The notes beneath the pieces are model-generated. The model searched no databases, was not told the origin of the DNA, and saw nothing but the letters and a program-made list of their open reading frames with translations. From Mangrovimonas yunxiaonensis (GTDB lineage Bacteria; Bacteroidota; Bacteroidia; Flavobacteriales; Flavobacteriaceae), in contig NZ_JPFK01000005.1 in NCBI RefSeq assembly GCF_000733475.1, positions 496,001 to 560,000 on the forward strand: 64,000 bases of DNA, written 5' to 3'. Each line of letters starts with the position of its first letter. Position 1 is the stretch's first letter. Both the position numbers and the translations under genes were made by a program. This document shows, piece by piece, positions 26,142-35,474 of the stretch.

Positions 26142-28205
26142 TTAATTAAAATCTTCTTCAGATACGCCTTTGTTAATGGTAACCTCAATTAATTTGGAGG
26201 TGATTTTCTGTCCCATTTGGGTGCCTTCTTTTATCGAAGGGAAAAGAATGCCGTCGTAAGCGACGTAGTCTTTTAAAATAGCTTCTTGCGTTTGGGTTTG
26301 CCCTTGCATAGAAGTGGTTTGAACCTCTTTCACCTTAAGGCCAGTTTTTACATCGTAATACAAACTTACTGAAATAACTTCTCCTGCTACATCAATTTTA
26401 TAGGCATCTTTACCATCGATGTTTTCAATGCCAGAAAGTTTTGCACTATCAGAATTAAGTAAATCCTTTTCTAAGAATAGTCCAGCCATAATGGTCATGT
26501 CTTTGGCCATATTTTCTGGAAGCGATTGTTTCATTTCGCCACGTTTCATAAAGGCTGTTTCTTGGGTAACAATAACCTTCATCATAGGAGCCCCATTCAT
26601 CGAAACTGTTTGCGCCATTTTATGGTCTACTTTTTTCTCTTCGTTTACTAGGGTAGACCCCATAGCGTTGGCTTCGTATTTAAGGATTAAAGAGGTGACA
26701 TTGTCTAGCTTTTCTTTACCACCAATGGCCTTAATGTAGTTGCTTAAAACGGTTTTTGCATCTACACCTAAAGCTTCTTTTGGGGCTTCTGGCTTTTCGG
26801 TTGGATTGGCGTATTTGTCGTAGTATTTTATTGGTAACCCTGTTTTCTCTAGGTTTTCAAGAACATCGCTACCCTTACCTACAACCACAAAACGGGCGTG
26901 TTCTGGTTTAAAGTATTTGTTGGCTACACGCTTAACATCGGCAGTGGTTACCGCATTTATTTTTTGAAGGTAGGTTGAATAGAAGTCCTCGGGCAAATCG
27001 TTAATAATGGTGTTAAGGGCGTACCTTGCAATGGTTTGCGGATTTTCTAATGCGAGCACAAAATCGCCCACGTACTTAGCTTTGGCATTGGCTAAGTCTT
27101 CAGCAGATACAGGCTCGTCCTTAATACGTTTAATTTCCTTTAAGGTCTCTACAACAGCGCTGTCTGTTACGGCATTTCTTACAGAGGCGCCTGCGCTAAA
27201 GCGGGCGATGTATTTATCGGCGCTTAGGCTAGAGCGCGCACCATAGGTATAACCATGGGCTTCGCGTAAATTCATGTTTAGGTAACTGTTAAAACCACCG
27301 CCAAGAATTTTATTGGCTATGAGCAACGCATGATAATCTGGGTCGTTCATTTTAAGGTCTACCGTATGTGTTAACGAAATATTGGACTGTACGGCATTAG
27401 GCATGTCTACAAAATCTATTTGGGTTTTGCCTACATTGTTGCTGGCATCGGGAACATTATAAGACATGTCCACACCTTGCTGCCATTTGCCAAAGTACTT
27501 TTTAACTTGCTGTTTTATGTCGTTAAACTTTACATCGCCTACCACAACTAGGTAAGCATTGCTAGGGTTAAAGTGCTCCTGATAAAAGGTTTTAACATCG
27601 TTAAGGGTGGTTTTGTTCAAAGTAGTTTCGGTAACAAACTCGCCATACGGGTGGTGTGTGCCATAGGCTAAAGCACTGCCCACACGACTGGCTACGGTAG
27701 CGACACTGTTTTCGCCAGATTTTATGCTTTCAATAGCTTTTTCTTTTTCCTTGTCGAATTCATCTTGGTTAAAAACCGGGTTAATGGCTGCATCTGCCAT
27801 GAGCTCTAAAATGCGCTCGGAATATTTCGATAATGCTCGGGCATAGGCACCGTTGGATCTAAAGCTTAAAGAGGCTCCCAAGAAATCGATTTCTTCGTTA
27901 AAATCATCTTTCGAGATATTATCAGAGCCTTTGCCCATCATGCTGCCAAAAAGCTGCGAAACCCCGGCAATCTGACCTTCTTTAATAGGTTTGTTGTCTA
28001 TATTTAAGCTGTAAGATACGCGAGGTAACTTGTGGTTTTCTACAACAAGTACCTTAAGGCCATTTTTAAGTTGAAATTCACCAGGAACTTCCAGTGTAAT
28101 TTTTGGTGATGGCCCGGGCTCTGGTTGTTTAGAACGATCTATTTGAGCTTGTACTCCAATAGATATGAAAAACAACGCGACTAATGGATATATATATTGT
28201 TTCAT
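26142..28205 (-). CDS. M16-family peptidase-like subunit without the zinc motif, with LolA-like C-terminal domain
   Basis: A 687-residue exported protein (signal peptide MKQYIYPLVALFFISIGVQAQ). Residues about 45-460 are the two-lobed M16 fold, but where the zinc motif HxxEH should stand the sequence reads GVSQLFGSMMGKG, so it is not itself a metallopeptidase. It resembles the non-catalytic partner of paired M16 enzymes. Residues about 475-687 form an added domain (YIKAIGGKEKLDNVTSL, then a beta-rich part) that looks like the LolA/outer-membrane lipoprotein-sorting fold. It follows the catalytic M16 gene directly. An upstream ATG at 28232 would overlap that gene by 11 bases; I prefer 28205 because it gives a standard signal peptide. 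Confidence 0.88.
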   Translation of the reverse strand: MKQYIYPLVALFFISIGVQAQIDRSKQPEPGPSPKITLEVPGEFQLKNGLKVLVVENHKLPRVSYSLNIDNKPIKEGQIAGVSQLFGSMMGKGSDNISKDDFNEEIDFLGASLSFRSNGAYARALSKYSERILELMADAAINPVFNQDEFDKEKEKAIESIKSGENSVATVASRVGSALAYGTHHPYGEFVTETTLNKTTLNDVKTFYQEHFNPSNAYLVVVGDVKFNDIKQQVKKYFGKWQQGVDMSYNVPDASNNVGKTQIDFVDMPNAVQSNISLTHTVDLKMNDPDYHALLIANKILGGGFNSYLNMNLREAHGYTYGARSSLSADKYIARFSAGASVRNAVTDSAVVETLKEIKRIKDEPVSAEDLANAKAKYVGDFVLALENPQTIARYALNTIINDLPEDFYSTYLQKINAVTTADVKRVANKYFKPEHARFVVVGKGSDVLENLEKTGLPIKYYDKYANPTEKPEAPKEALGVDAKTVLSNYIKAIGGKEKLDNVTSLILKYEANAMGSTLVNEEKKVDHKMAQTVSMNGAPMMKVIVTQETAFMKRGEMKQSLPENMAKDMTIMAGLFLEKDLLNSDSAKLSGIENIDGKDAYKIDVAGEVISVSLYYDVKTGLKVKEVQTTSMQGQTQTQEAILKDYVAYDGILFPSIKEGTQMGQKITSKLIEVTINKGVSEEDFN

Positions 28206-28221
28206 TTTTGATATGGTCTTT

Positions 28222-29541
28222 TTATTGGTCATCTGTTTTAGGTAAGTACTCTAATACCAAGCGTTGGTTGGTGTTAAGGTATTTTTTGGCAACATTGCGA
28301 ATGTCTTCTCTGGTGATAGAGCGATAAATGTCTATTTCGTTATTAATAAGTGCGGTATCGCCGTAAAGCATATAATATCTGGCAAGCGAATTGGCAATGC
28401 CCTCTATGCTAGAGTTGGCGTTTACAAACTGATTTTCAAATTTATTTTGAAGCTTTTGGTAGTCTTTTTCAGAAATTAGCTCGTTTTGAACCTTTACAAT
28501 TTCCTCATCCATTTCCGATAATAAATCTGTTAATGGCACATCGCCTAACGGCAGGCCAAAAAGCGCATAAATACCATAATCCTCTTGACTAATGTTTACC
28601 GCTTGCACCTGAAGGGCTTGTTTTTGCTCATCAACAAGTTTTTTGTAAAGCACAGAGCTTTTTCCGCTGCTTAGGTAAGAAGAAAGCATGTCTAGGGCAT
28701 AGGCATCGCGTGCTTTAAAAGAAGGCGTTCTGTAGGCAGCAATAATGGCAGGGATTTGTATGTTAGGGTCGTGGTATTTGGCGTTTATTTGTTGTGAAAT
28801 AGGCGTTTCTTGTGGGAGGTTTCTAGTAACGTCTTCACCTCTTGGAATGGGGCCAAAATAATTTTCAATCATTTTTTTAACTGCAGGAACATCAATGTCT
28901 CCGGCAACAACAAGTACTGCATTGTTGGGTACATAGAATTTTTTGTTAAACGCTTTAAACTCTTCTAGTATAGCGGCATCTAAGTGCTCTAAAGAGCCTA
29001 TGGTCGCCCAACGGTATGGGTGTTTTTTAAATAAGTTTTTCTTAACTTCTGCAAGCAGGTTCCCGTAAGGTTGGTTATCAACTCGAAGTCTTTTTTCCTC
29101 TTTTACGACCTCGTTTTGGGTATCGACACCTATTTGGTTTATTACGGGGTGTAGTAGTCTTTCAGATTCCATCCATAATCCCAACTCAACACTGTTAGAG
29201 GGAAATACTTCGTAATAGTAAGTTCTGTCGTCGGTTGTGTTGGCATTGTTGCTCCCACCATTAGAGGTTACAATATTAAACCACTCGCCACGCGCTATGT
29301 TTTCGGTACCTTCGAATAATAGGTGCTCAAAAAAATGGGCAAATCCGGTGCGTTCAGGGTTTTCGTCTTTAGCGCCCACATGGTACATTACCGAGGTGGT
29401 TACGACAGGGGCAGAATTGTCTTGGTGAAGAATAACGTGCATGCCGTTATCTAGGTCGTACTCTTCATACGCAACTTCTTGTGCCATTAACGCGAAGTTG
29501 CCAAAAAGCAAGGAAGATAGAAAAAAGATGTTTTTTTTCAT
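28222..29541 (-). CDS. M16-family zinc peptidase (catalytic subunit)
   Basis: A 439-residue exported insulinase/processing-peptidase-type enzyme. The signal peptide (about residues 1-20, ending LMAQ) is followed by the catalytic HFFEHLLFEGTEN, the inverted zinc motif HxxEH at about residues 69-73, and the distal Glu in NEVVKEEKRLRVDNQPYG (about 145). The second M16 lobe occupies the C-terminal half. With the adjacent zinc-less partner it probably forms a periplasmic heterodimer degrading peptides. A TATCTTTG -7-like element lies at 29614-29621 on the minus strand. Confidence 0.93.
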   Translation of the reverse strand: MKKNIFFLSSLLFGNFALMAQEVAYEEYDLDNGMHVILHQDNSAPVVTTSVMYHVGAKDENPERTGFAHFFEHLLFEGTENIARGEWFNIVTSNGGSNNANTTDDRTYYYEVFPSNSVELGLWMESERLLHPVINQIGVDTQNEVVKEEKRLRVDNQPYGNLLAEVKKNLFKKHPYRWATIGSLEHLDAAILEEFKAFNKKFYVPNNAVLVVAGDIDVPAVKKMIENYFGPIPRGEDVTRNLPQETPISQQINAKYHDPNIQIPAIIAAYRTPSFKARDAYALDMLSSYLSSGKSSVLYKKLVDEQKQALQVQAVNISQEDYGIYALFGLPLGDVPLTDLLSEMDEEIVKVQNELISEKDYQKLQNKFENQFVNANSSIEGIANSLARYYMLYGDTALINNEIDIYRSITREDIRNVAKKYLNTNQRLVLEYLPKTDDQ

Positions 29542-29613
29542 GTGTTGTTTTAATTAGATTTATAAATCGAGTTTGTTGTATGACTACTTTTTTAGGTAAA
29601 AGTTACATAAGTC

Positions 29614-29621
29614 CAAAGATA
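29614..29621 (-). promoter_or_regulatory. Possible -7 element for the M16 peptidase operon
   Basis: TATCTTTG on the minus strand fits TAnnTTTG, 73 bases before the M16 start. No TTTG is found 19-21 bases further upstream, so the support is partial. Confidence 0.4.
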
Positions 29622-29736
29622 AACAATATAAATCAAGGTTGTTTTTATAGCAAGGGGCTAAAAAATAAAAGATTATAGGTAAGAAGTTATATTTTTTCAC
29701 GAAATTTAAGGGAGTTAACCATAAACAATTAAAGAA

Positions 29737-30192
29737 ATGAATACTTCAGCATCGGTTTCGTTAAAATATGGGGTGCTTACAGCGGTGGCCCTTGTCGGGT
29801 ATTTTTTACTGCTTAAGCTTATCGGATTACATCAAAACCCTTGGTTTAGGCTGTTTAATGGGGTTATTATGGCCTTTGGGCTTTTTATGGGGATAAAACA
29901 TTACAAAAGCGTTTCGGGCAATCAGTTTAATTACATTAATGGCTTTAAAACGGGGTTGTTAACCGGGTTTTGGGCGACCTTTATTTTTGCTGCTTTTATG
30001 GCGGTTTACATGTTTCATCTGGATGTGGAGTTTATGCACGCACTGCTGAAAAATTGGTTTGAAAACACCGATAAAGGAGGTGGGATTTTAATTTTTATTA
30101 TTCTTATAGAAGGGTTGGCTTCAACAACCGTACTAACATTAACGTTTATGCAAATCTTTAAAAGAAGTACAAAAATCACCGAAAAGGCATAA
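29737..30192 (+). CDS. DUF4199-family membrane protein
   Basis: A 151-residue inner-membrane protein with four hydrophobic segments (about residues 10-30, 38-54, 70-92, 112-138). The layout, with a short loop containing FNYINGFKTGLLTGF, fits DUF4199, a family common in Bacteroidota and without an assigned function. The Gly/Asp-rich ENTDKGGG loop precedes the last helix. It lies upstream of rplU, but a strong promoter between them suggests separate expression. Confidence 0.75.
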   Translation: MNTSASVSLKYGVLTAVALVGYFLLLKLIGLHQNPWFRLFNGVIMAFGLFMGIKHYKSVSGNQFNYINGFKTGLLTGFWATFIFAAFMAVYMFHLDVEFMHALLKNWFENTDKGGGILIFIILIEGLASTTVLTLTFMQIFKRSTKITEKA

Positions 30193-30196
30193 AACG

Positions 30197-30227
30197 TTTG
30201 TACTTTAAGAATTTAGGCGTATATTTG
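30197..30227 (+). promoter_or_regulatory. Promoter of rplU-rpmA
   Basis: TTTG (30197-30200), 19 bases, TATATTTG (30220-30227): an exact match to the Bacteroidota consensus, 51 bases before the rplU start. Confidence 0.88.
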
Positions 30228-30278
30228 CACTCATTTTTTCGAGTAAAAATTAATTAACATTAACTTAAACGTTACGCT

Positions 30279-30914
30279 ATGTACGCAATTGTAGAGATAG
30301 CAGGGCAACAATTTAAAGTTGAAAAAGACCAAAAAGTTTTTGTTAACCGTTTACAAACAGAAGAAGGAAAGACTGTGTCTTTCGACAACGTTCTTCTAAT
30401 TGGAGATGGTGACAATATAACTGTTGGCGCCCCGGCTATAAACGGCGCTCAAGTAGGAGCAAAAGTCGTTAAACACCTTAAAGGAGATAAGGTTATCGTT
30501 TTCAAAAAGAAAAGACGTAAAGGTTACCGTGTAAAAAATGGTCACCGTCAAGCCCTTTCTGAAATCGTAATCGAAAGTATTGTAGCTTCAGGAGCAAAAA
30601 AAGCTGCTCCAGCTAAAAAAGAAACAAAAAAAGCTGCACCAAAAAAGGCTGCCGCTAAAGCAGACGATTTAAAGAAAATTGAAGGCGTAGGTCCAAAAGC
30701 TATGGAAGCTTTTGTAAATGCAGGTCTTGATACTTTCGAAAAAATTGCTGCTACCAAACCAGAAAAATTGAGCGAAGTGCTTTCAGAAGCTAGCTCAAGA
30801 TTAGCTCATTTAGTAACCGATACTTGGCCAAAGCAAGCTAAACTTGCCGCCGATGGTAAATGGGACGAGTTAAAAGAATTACAAGACAAACTAGACGGCG
30901 GGATCGAGCAATAG
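30279..30914 (+). CDS. rplU: 50S ribosomal protein L21 with helix-hairpin-helix extension
   Basis: 211 residues, about twice the usual length. Residues 1-103 are complete bL21 (MYAIVEIAGQQFKVEKDQ, then FKKKRRKGYRVKNGHRQ, which binds 23S rRNA). A Lys/Ala-rich linker (about 104-128) leads to a helix-hairpin-helix-like domain (DDLKKIEGVGPKAMEAFVNAG, about 130-150) and a helical tail with WPKQAKLAADGKWDELK. Such extended L21 proteins are known from flavobacteria; the task of the tail is not established. It is followed by rpmA after 38 bases, the universal L21-L27 pair. Confidence 0.96.
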   Translation: MYAIVEIAGQQFKVEKDQKVFVNRLQTEEGKTVSFDNVLLIGDGDNITVGAPAINGAQVGAKVVKHLKGDKVIVFKKKRRKGYRVKNGHRQALSEIVIESIVASGAKKAAPAKKETKKAAPKKAAAKADDLKKIEGVGPKAMEAFVNAGLDTFEKIAATKPEKLSEVLSEASSRLAHLVTDTWPKQAKLAADGKWDELKELQDKLDGGIEQ

Positions 30915-30952
30915 ATCTTCGTTAATTATTAATAAAATAAAACCTTAAGACA

Positions 30953-31213
30953 ATGGCTCATAAAAAAGGAGTTGGTAGTTCTAAAAACGGTAGAGAATCA
31001 GAATCGAAACGCCTTGGTGTTAAGATTTTTGGAGGACAAGCTGCTGTTGCAGGGAACATTATCGTAAGACAAAGAGGTACAGCTCACAATCCTGGTGAGA
31101 ATGTATACGCTGGAAAAGACCACACTTTACACGCTAAAGTTGATGGTGTTGTAAAATTTGAAAAGAAGAAAAACGGAAAATCGTTTGTTTCTATAGTGCC
31201 TTTTGAAGCCTAA
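30953..31213 (+). CDS. rpmA: 50S ribosomal protein L27
   Basis: 86-residue bL27, whose N-terminus reaches the peptidyl-transferase centre. It begins directly with [20 protein letters not shown], with no Firmicutes-type cleaved extension, and contains [18 protein letters not shown]. It is in an operon with rplU and is followed by a strong terminator. Confidence 0.97.
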   Translation: MAHKKGVGSSKNGRESESKRLGVKIFGGQAAVAGNIIVRQRGTAHNPGENVYAGKDHTLHAKVDGVVKFEKKKNGKSFVSIVPFEA

Positions 31214-31236
31214 GAAACAGTCTTTTTAAAACATAT

Positions 31237-31274
31237 AAAAAGCGCTTTCTAATTATTAGAAAGCGCTTTTTTCG
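31237..31274 (+). terminator. Terminator of rplU-rpmA
   Basis: AAAAGCGCTTTCTAAT and ATTAGAAAGCGCTTTT form a near-perfect long hairpin, followed by a T-rich stretch. It lies 23 bases after the L27 stop. Confidence 0.92.
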
Positions 31275-31338
31275 TTTTATAGAATTATAAAACCTATGTG
31301 TATAAATTGTTAAATAAAGCACGACAGCCTTAAAAGTT

Positions 31339-31354
31339 AACCTAAGCTTAGGTT
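31339..31354. promoter_or_regulatory. 16-bp perfect palindrome upstream of the TonB receptor/phytase pair
   Basis: AACCTAAGCTTAGGTT is a perfect palindrome 64 bases before the receptor start. It could be the operator of a dimeric regulator. It is followed at 31363-31374 by AAGCGCTCTAAA, a 12-mer that recurs at 35439-35450 just past the phytase gene. Confidence 0.45.
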
Positions 31355-31417
31355 TTAATTAAAAGCGCTCTAAAACCGATTTCATTATTTAGTGGCTTAA
31401 CTAAAACAATCAAAATA

Positions 31418-34264
31418 ATGAAATATTTTTACGTCCTACTCATGCTGTTTAGTATTAGTGGGTTTTCGCAATCGGGTAACATTCAAGGGGTTATTGCAGA
31501 CGATAATGGGCTCGCCATTCCCGGAGCAACAGTTTTAATCGAATCTTTAAATAAAGGGGTAAGCTCCAATTTCGATGGTAAATTTACACTGGTAGGCGTG
31601 CCTGAAGGTAAACACGTTGTTACCGTTAAATATTTAGGGTATGCCAGTTTAAATCAAGATGTAACTGTTGTAGCGGGTAGTACGGTAACATTAAATATAA
31701 CACTAAGCTCAGAAAGTACAGAGCTTGAGGAGGTGTTGCTTACGGGTTATGGCCTTAGCGGGCAAACCAGAGCGCTTAACACCCAGAAAAACAAGACGAA
31801 CATTACCAACATCGTATCTACCGATCAAATTGGAAAGTTTCCAGATGCCAATGTAGGCGATGCTGTTAAGCGCATTCCAGGTATTACCATGCAGGTAGAC
31901 CAAGGGGAAGCGCGTAACATTATTGTTCGCGGCTTGTCGCCACAACTAAACTCGGTAACGTTAAACGGAAGCCGAATTCCTTCGGCAGAAGGCGATAACC
32001 GTAATGTGCAGATGGATTTAATTCCGTCAGACATGATTCAAACTATAGAGGTAAACAAAGCCGTAACACCAGATATGGATGCCGATGCACTTGGAGGTTC
32101 GGTAAACCTAATTACAAAAACATCGCCCCAAGGCTTTCGTTTGTCGGCAACTGCAGGTTCTGGATTAAACTTCATTACCGATAAACGTATTTTAAATGGC
32201 GCTTTCTTGGTAGGAAACCGTTCAAAAAACAACAAGTTTGGCTGGATGGTTTCGGCTTCTATAAACGATAACGACTTTGGAAGCGATAACGTCGAGGCCG
32301 AATGGACCGATGAATTTGAATATAACACAGGCGTAAACGATGCCGATGGCGATCCTATTATGGAAGAGGTTAACGTAAACCCGTATGCCAATGTGTTTGA
32401 AATTAGAGAGTATTTAGTGCAACGTATTCGCAGGAGCTTCTCGGCTAATTTCGATTACAATCTAGATAAGAACAATACCCTTTATTTTAAGTCTATTTAC
32501 AATTGGCGAGACGACCGTGAAAACAGGTTTAGGCTAGAACATGAAATTTTAGATGGTGAAGATATTGAAATGGGCGATTTTACCGTTGATGGTAATGGTA
32601 ACCTTACAAGCTTTCCGGTAGAGGCAAAACGCCAAACGAAAGGGGGTATAGACAGCAAACGAAATAAAAATGCCAGACTAGAGGACCAACGCATGCAAAA
32701 CTACAGTTTGGGTGGTGAGCATTTAATAGGAAACGTGCAACTAGACTGGATGGGGTCGTTTTCCAAAGCTTCGGAAGAACGCCTAAACGAAAGGTATTTA
32801 GAGTATGAAAGCGAATATGCTGTTGGCTTTAACAACAACGAAGACAAGCCGCTGTTTTCACCTTTAAATGCAAATGACGCCAGTTTTGCCGATTTTGAAT
32901 TGGGTGAAATCACAGAAGAAAATCAGTATACCGAAGAAAAAGACATTAACGTATTTGTAAATGCGCAAATTCCTTTATCTGTAGTTAGTAACCAAGATGG
33001 GTTTTTAAAGATTGGTGCTAAAACCAGAATGAAAAATAAAAATCGCGACAACGACTTTACAGAATATAGCGACGAAACGGGAGGTTTAGAGTTTTTGGGC
33101 ATGATTCCGACCAGAAACTATACAGATGTCGATTTCTTGGCTGGAGAGCAATATGCAGCTGGCGTATTTGCCGATGCCGGTTATTTAGGCGGGTTAGATT
33201 TGTACAATACCAATCTGTTTACTGGAGAAAATCTTCCAGAAGAATACATTACAAGTAATTTTGATGTTAATGAAGATGTTTATGCCGGCTATGCCATGAT
33301 TAACCAAGACCTGTCCGATAAGTTTAGCGTACTGGCAGGCGTTAGGCTAGAGCATACGGTAATTAATAGCCAAGGGAACGAATTAGAGTTCGATACCAAT
33401 GGCGATGTATCGGGTATTCAAGAAGTGGTAGACGAAAGTTCGTACACCAATGTTTTGCCGGGAGTGCATTTAAAGTACAACATCTCAGACAATACCGTAT
33501 TGCGCTTGGCGTGGACAAATACGTTGGCAAGACCTAACTATGTCGATATGGTGCCTTATAGGGAAATTAATAGGGAAGATGAAGAGATTTTCTTAGGAAA
33601 TGCCGAGCTAAATCCAACCACATCAATGAACTTTGATTTTATGGCCGAGCATTATTTTAAGTCGGTAGGTATTATATCGGGTGGGGTGTTCTACAAAGAC
33701 ATTAAAGACTTTGTTTACATAAGACAAACCGAAGACGATAATGGCTTTGAAGTATACCAACCACTTAATGGTGAAGGTGCCAATGTTTACGGAGCCGAGG
33801 TATCGTTACAACGCCGTTTGGATTTCTTGCCGGGCTTTGCTAAAAACTTTAGTGTTTACTTAAACTATACGTACTTAAAATCAGATTCAGAAGGGATTTA
33901 CAATGAAGATGGTGAGGAGCGTACCGACCTAGATTTGCCCAACACAGCTCCAAACATGTTTAACGGTTCGTTAGGGTATGCCGGAAAAAGGTTTAGCCTT
34001 CGTCTATCAGGAAATTACTCCGATGCTTACGTTGACGAAATTGGCGGAAATGCATTTGAAGATAGGTATTACGATGAGCAGTTTTTCTTAGATTTTAACG
34101 CCAATGTGGCCATCAATAAAAACCTAAGCGTATACGTTAACCTAAACAACATCACTAACCAACCTTTGCGCTATTACCAAGGTGTAAAAAACCGCACCAT
34201 GCAAATGGAATATTACGAAAAACGTTTAACTTTTGGAATAAAATATGACCTATTTAAGAAATAA
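31418..34264 (+). CDS. TonB-dependent outer-membrane receptor (phytase-linked)
   Basis: A 948-residue receptor with signal peptide (about residues 1-18), a carboxypeptidase-regulatory-like domain (about 22-98, NIQGVIADDNGLAIPGATV) and a plug (about 120-235, with GDAVKRIPGITMQV, NIIVRGLSPQLNSVTLNGS and ALGGSVNLITK). The barrel runs to a C-terminal LTFGIKYDLFKK. Length and architecture resemble the TonB receptors that import oligosaccharides or phosphorylated ligands. Its stop overlaps the phytase gene by 20 bases, so the receptor probably takes up phytate, a metal-phytate complex or a dephosphorylated product. This is inference; no ligand can be read directly. Confidence 0.93.
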   Translation: MKYFYVLLMLFSISGFSQSGNIQGVIADDNGLAIPGATVLIESLNKGVSSNFDGKFTLVGVPEGKHVVTVKYLGYASLNQDVTVVAGSTVTLNITLSSESTELEEVLLTGYGLSGQTRALNTQKNKTNITNIVSTDQIGKFPDANVGDAVKRIPGITMQVDQGEARNIIVRGLSPQLNSVTLNGSRIPSAEGDNRNVQMDLIPSDMIQTIEVNKAVTPDMDADALGGSVNLITKTSPQGFRLSATAGSGLNFITDKRILNGAFLVGNRSKNNKFGWMVSASINDNDFGSDNVEAEWTDEFEYNTGVNDADGDPIMEEVNVNPYANVFEIREYLVQRIRRSFSANFDYNLDKNNTLYFKSIYNWRDDRENRFRLEHEILDGEDIEMGDFTVDGNGNLTSFPVEAKRQTKGGIDSKRNKNARLEDQRMQNYSLGGEHLIGNVQLDWMGSFSKASEERLNERYLEYESEYAVGFNNNEDKPLFSPLNANDASFADFELGEITEENQYTEEKDINVFVNAQIPLSVVSNQDGFLKIGAKTRMKNKNRDNDFTEYSDETGGLEFLGMIPTRNYTDVDFLAGEQYAAGVFADAGYLGGLDLYNTNLFTGENLPEEYITSNFDVNEDVYAGYAMINQDLSDKFSVLAGVRLEHTVINSQGNELEFDTNGDVSGIQEVVDESSYTNVLPGVHLKYNISDNTVLRLAWTNTLARPNYVDMVPYREINREDEEIFLGNAELNPTTSMNFDFMAEHYFKSVGIISGGVFYKDIKDFVYIRQTEDDNGFEVYQPLNGEGANVYGAEVSLQRRLDFLPGFAKNFSVYLNYTYLKSDSEGIYNEDGEERTDLDLPNTAPNMFNGSLGYAGKRFSLRLSGNYSDAYVDEIGGNAFEDRYYDEQFFLDFNANVAINKNLSVYVNLNNITNQPLRYYQGVKNRTMQMEYYEKRLTFGIKYDLFKK

Positions 34265-35282
34265 CATAAAACGAACCTTGGCAGTAGTAGCTCTACCGTT
34301 ACTAATAGGCTCTTGCGCCAAGACATTGCCCGAAATAGCACCAACCTTAAAAACCGAGCAGGTGCCACACGATAGCGACGACCCGGCCATTTGGGTAAAT
34401 AGCGACAACCCAGAACAAAGTATTGTTTTTGGCACCGATAAAGATGAGGTTAACGGAGGGGTTTATGCCTTCGATTTAGCGGGTAACATCATGGCCGAAA
34501 AAAGTGTAACAGGAGTGAGTTACCCTAATAATGTTGATGTGGAATACGGGTTTAAATTAACCGACTCGACCCAAACAGATATTATGGTGTTTTCCGAAAG
34601 GGAAAAACACCGCATTAGAGTATATGCCATACCCGAAATGACTCCTTTAGACAACGGTGGTTTTCCTGTTTTTGAAGATGAATCGAATGCAGCCATGAAA
34701 CGCCCCATGGGGGTAGCGGTGTTTAAAGATCCAGAAACTGCAGAGGTATCGGTGTTTGTAAGTAGGAAAGAAGGACCAAAACAAGGCTATCTATATCAAT
34801 ATGCCTTAACATCAGGTGCTGCAGGCGTAAAAGCCACCCTGTTAAGAAAAATAGGGCGGTTTAGCGGCGAAAAGGAAATAGAAGCCATTGCCGTAGACGA
34901 CGAGTTGGGTTATGTTTATTATTCAGATGAAGGCGTAGGCATTAGAAAATATCACGCCAACCCCAAAAAGGGAGATGATGAAATTGCCATGTTTGGTAGC
35001 GAGTATTTTAAAGATGATATAGAAGGCATAGCCATTGCCAAGTACAGTAATGGCGAAGGAGCTTTAATTGTGTCTAATCAGCAGGACGGGACGTTTAACA
35101 TTTTTAATAGAACCGATAATGCGTACATAAAAACCTTAAACTTAGGAACGCTAGAGACAGATGGTTGCGATGTGGTGACAACTCCACTAGGGGCAAAGTA
35201 TCCAAATGGCTTGTTTGTATCTATGAACGACGAGCGTAATTTTTTCTACCACGCGTTAGATTCGTTACGGTTAAAAAAATAA
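34245..35282 (+). CDS. Beta-propeller phytase lipoprotein
   Basis: A 345-residue lipoprotein (ALPLLIGSC, lipobox Cys about residue 24) of the beta-propeller phytase family, which releases phosphate from myo-inositol hexakisphosphate using Ca2+. The signature DSDDPAIWVN lies at about residues 43-52, with NNVDVEYGF, EIEAIAVDDELGYVYYSDE and DDIEGIAIA marking successive blades with acidic Ca2+ ligands. Family members are about 350 residues, so it is full length. The start overlaps the receptor by 20 bases. The Cys anchor places it on a membrane surface, suited to feed the receptor. A terminator follows. Confidence 0.93.
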   Translation: MTYLRNNIKRTLAVVALPLLIGSCAKTLPEIAPTLKTEQVPHDSDDPAIWVNSDNPEQSIVFGTDKDEVNGGVYAFDLAGNIMAEKSVTGVSYPNNVDVEYGFKLTDSTQTDIMVFSEREKHRIRVYAIPEMTPLDNGGFPVFEDESNAAMKRPMGVAVFKDPETAEVSVFVSRKEGPKQGYLYQYALTSGAAGVKATLLRKIGRFSGEKEIEAIAVDDELGYVYYSDEGVGIRKYHANPKKGDDEIAMFGSEYFKDDIEGIAIAKYSNGEGALIVSNQQDGTFNIFNRTDNAYIKTLNLGTLETDGCDVVTTPLGAKYPNGLFVSMNDERNFFYHALDSLRLKK

Positions 35283-35310
35283 TTGATTCTCACTTTTTTT
35301 GATTGAAAGA

Positions 35311-35342
35311 AAGCCCTTTTGTAATAAAAGAGGGCTTTTTTA
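35311..35342 (+). terminator. Terminator of the receptor/phytase operon
   Basis: AAGCCCTTTT pairs with AAAAGAGGGCTT (one bulge) and is followed by TTTTT, 29 bases after the phytase stop. Confidence 0.8.
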
Positions 35343-35386
35343 ATATGTTTTCAATAGGTAAAAGCATTCAATACAAAGGTGTTTAA

Positions 35387-35418
35387 AAACAAAAAACCCT
35401 CACATTTCTGCAAGGGTT
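35387..35418 (-). terminator. Terminator of ahcY
   Basis: AACCCT and AGGGTT form a 6-bp stem with a 12-base loop; read on the minus strand it runs into TTTTTTG. It lies 57 bases past the ahcY stop. Confidence 0.65.
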
Positions 35419-35474
35419 AATCTAATATTTAAAACCGGAAGCGCTCTAAAGTCTAAACGCAACACCAATTTAAA

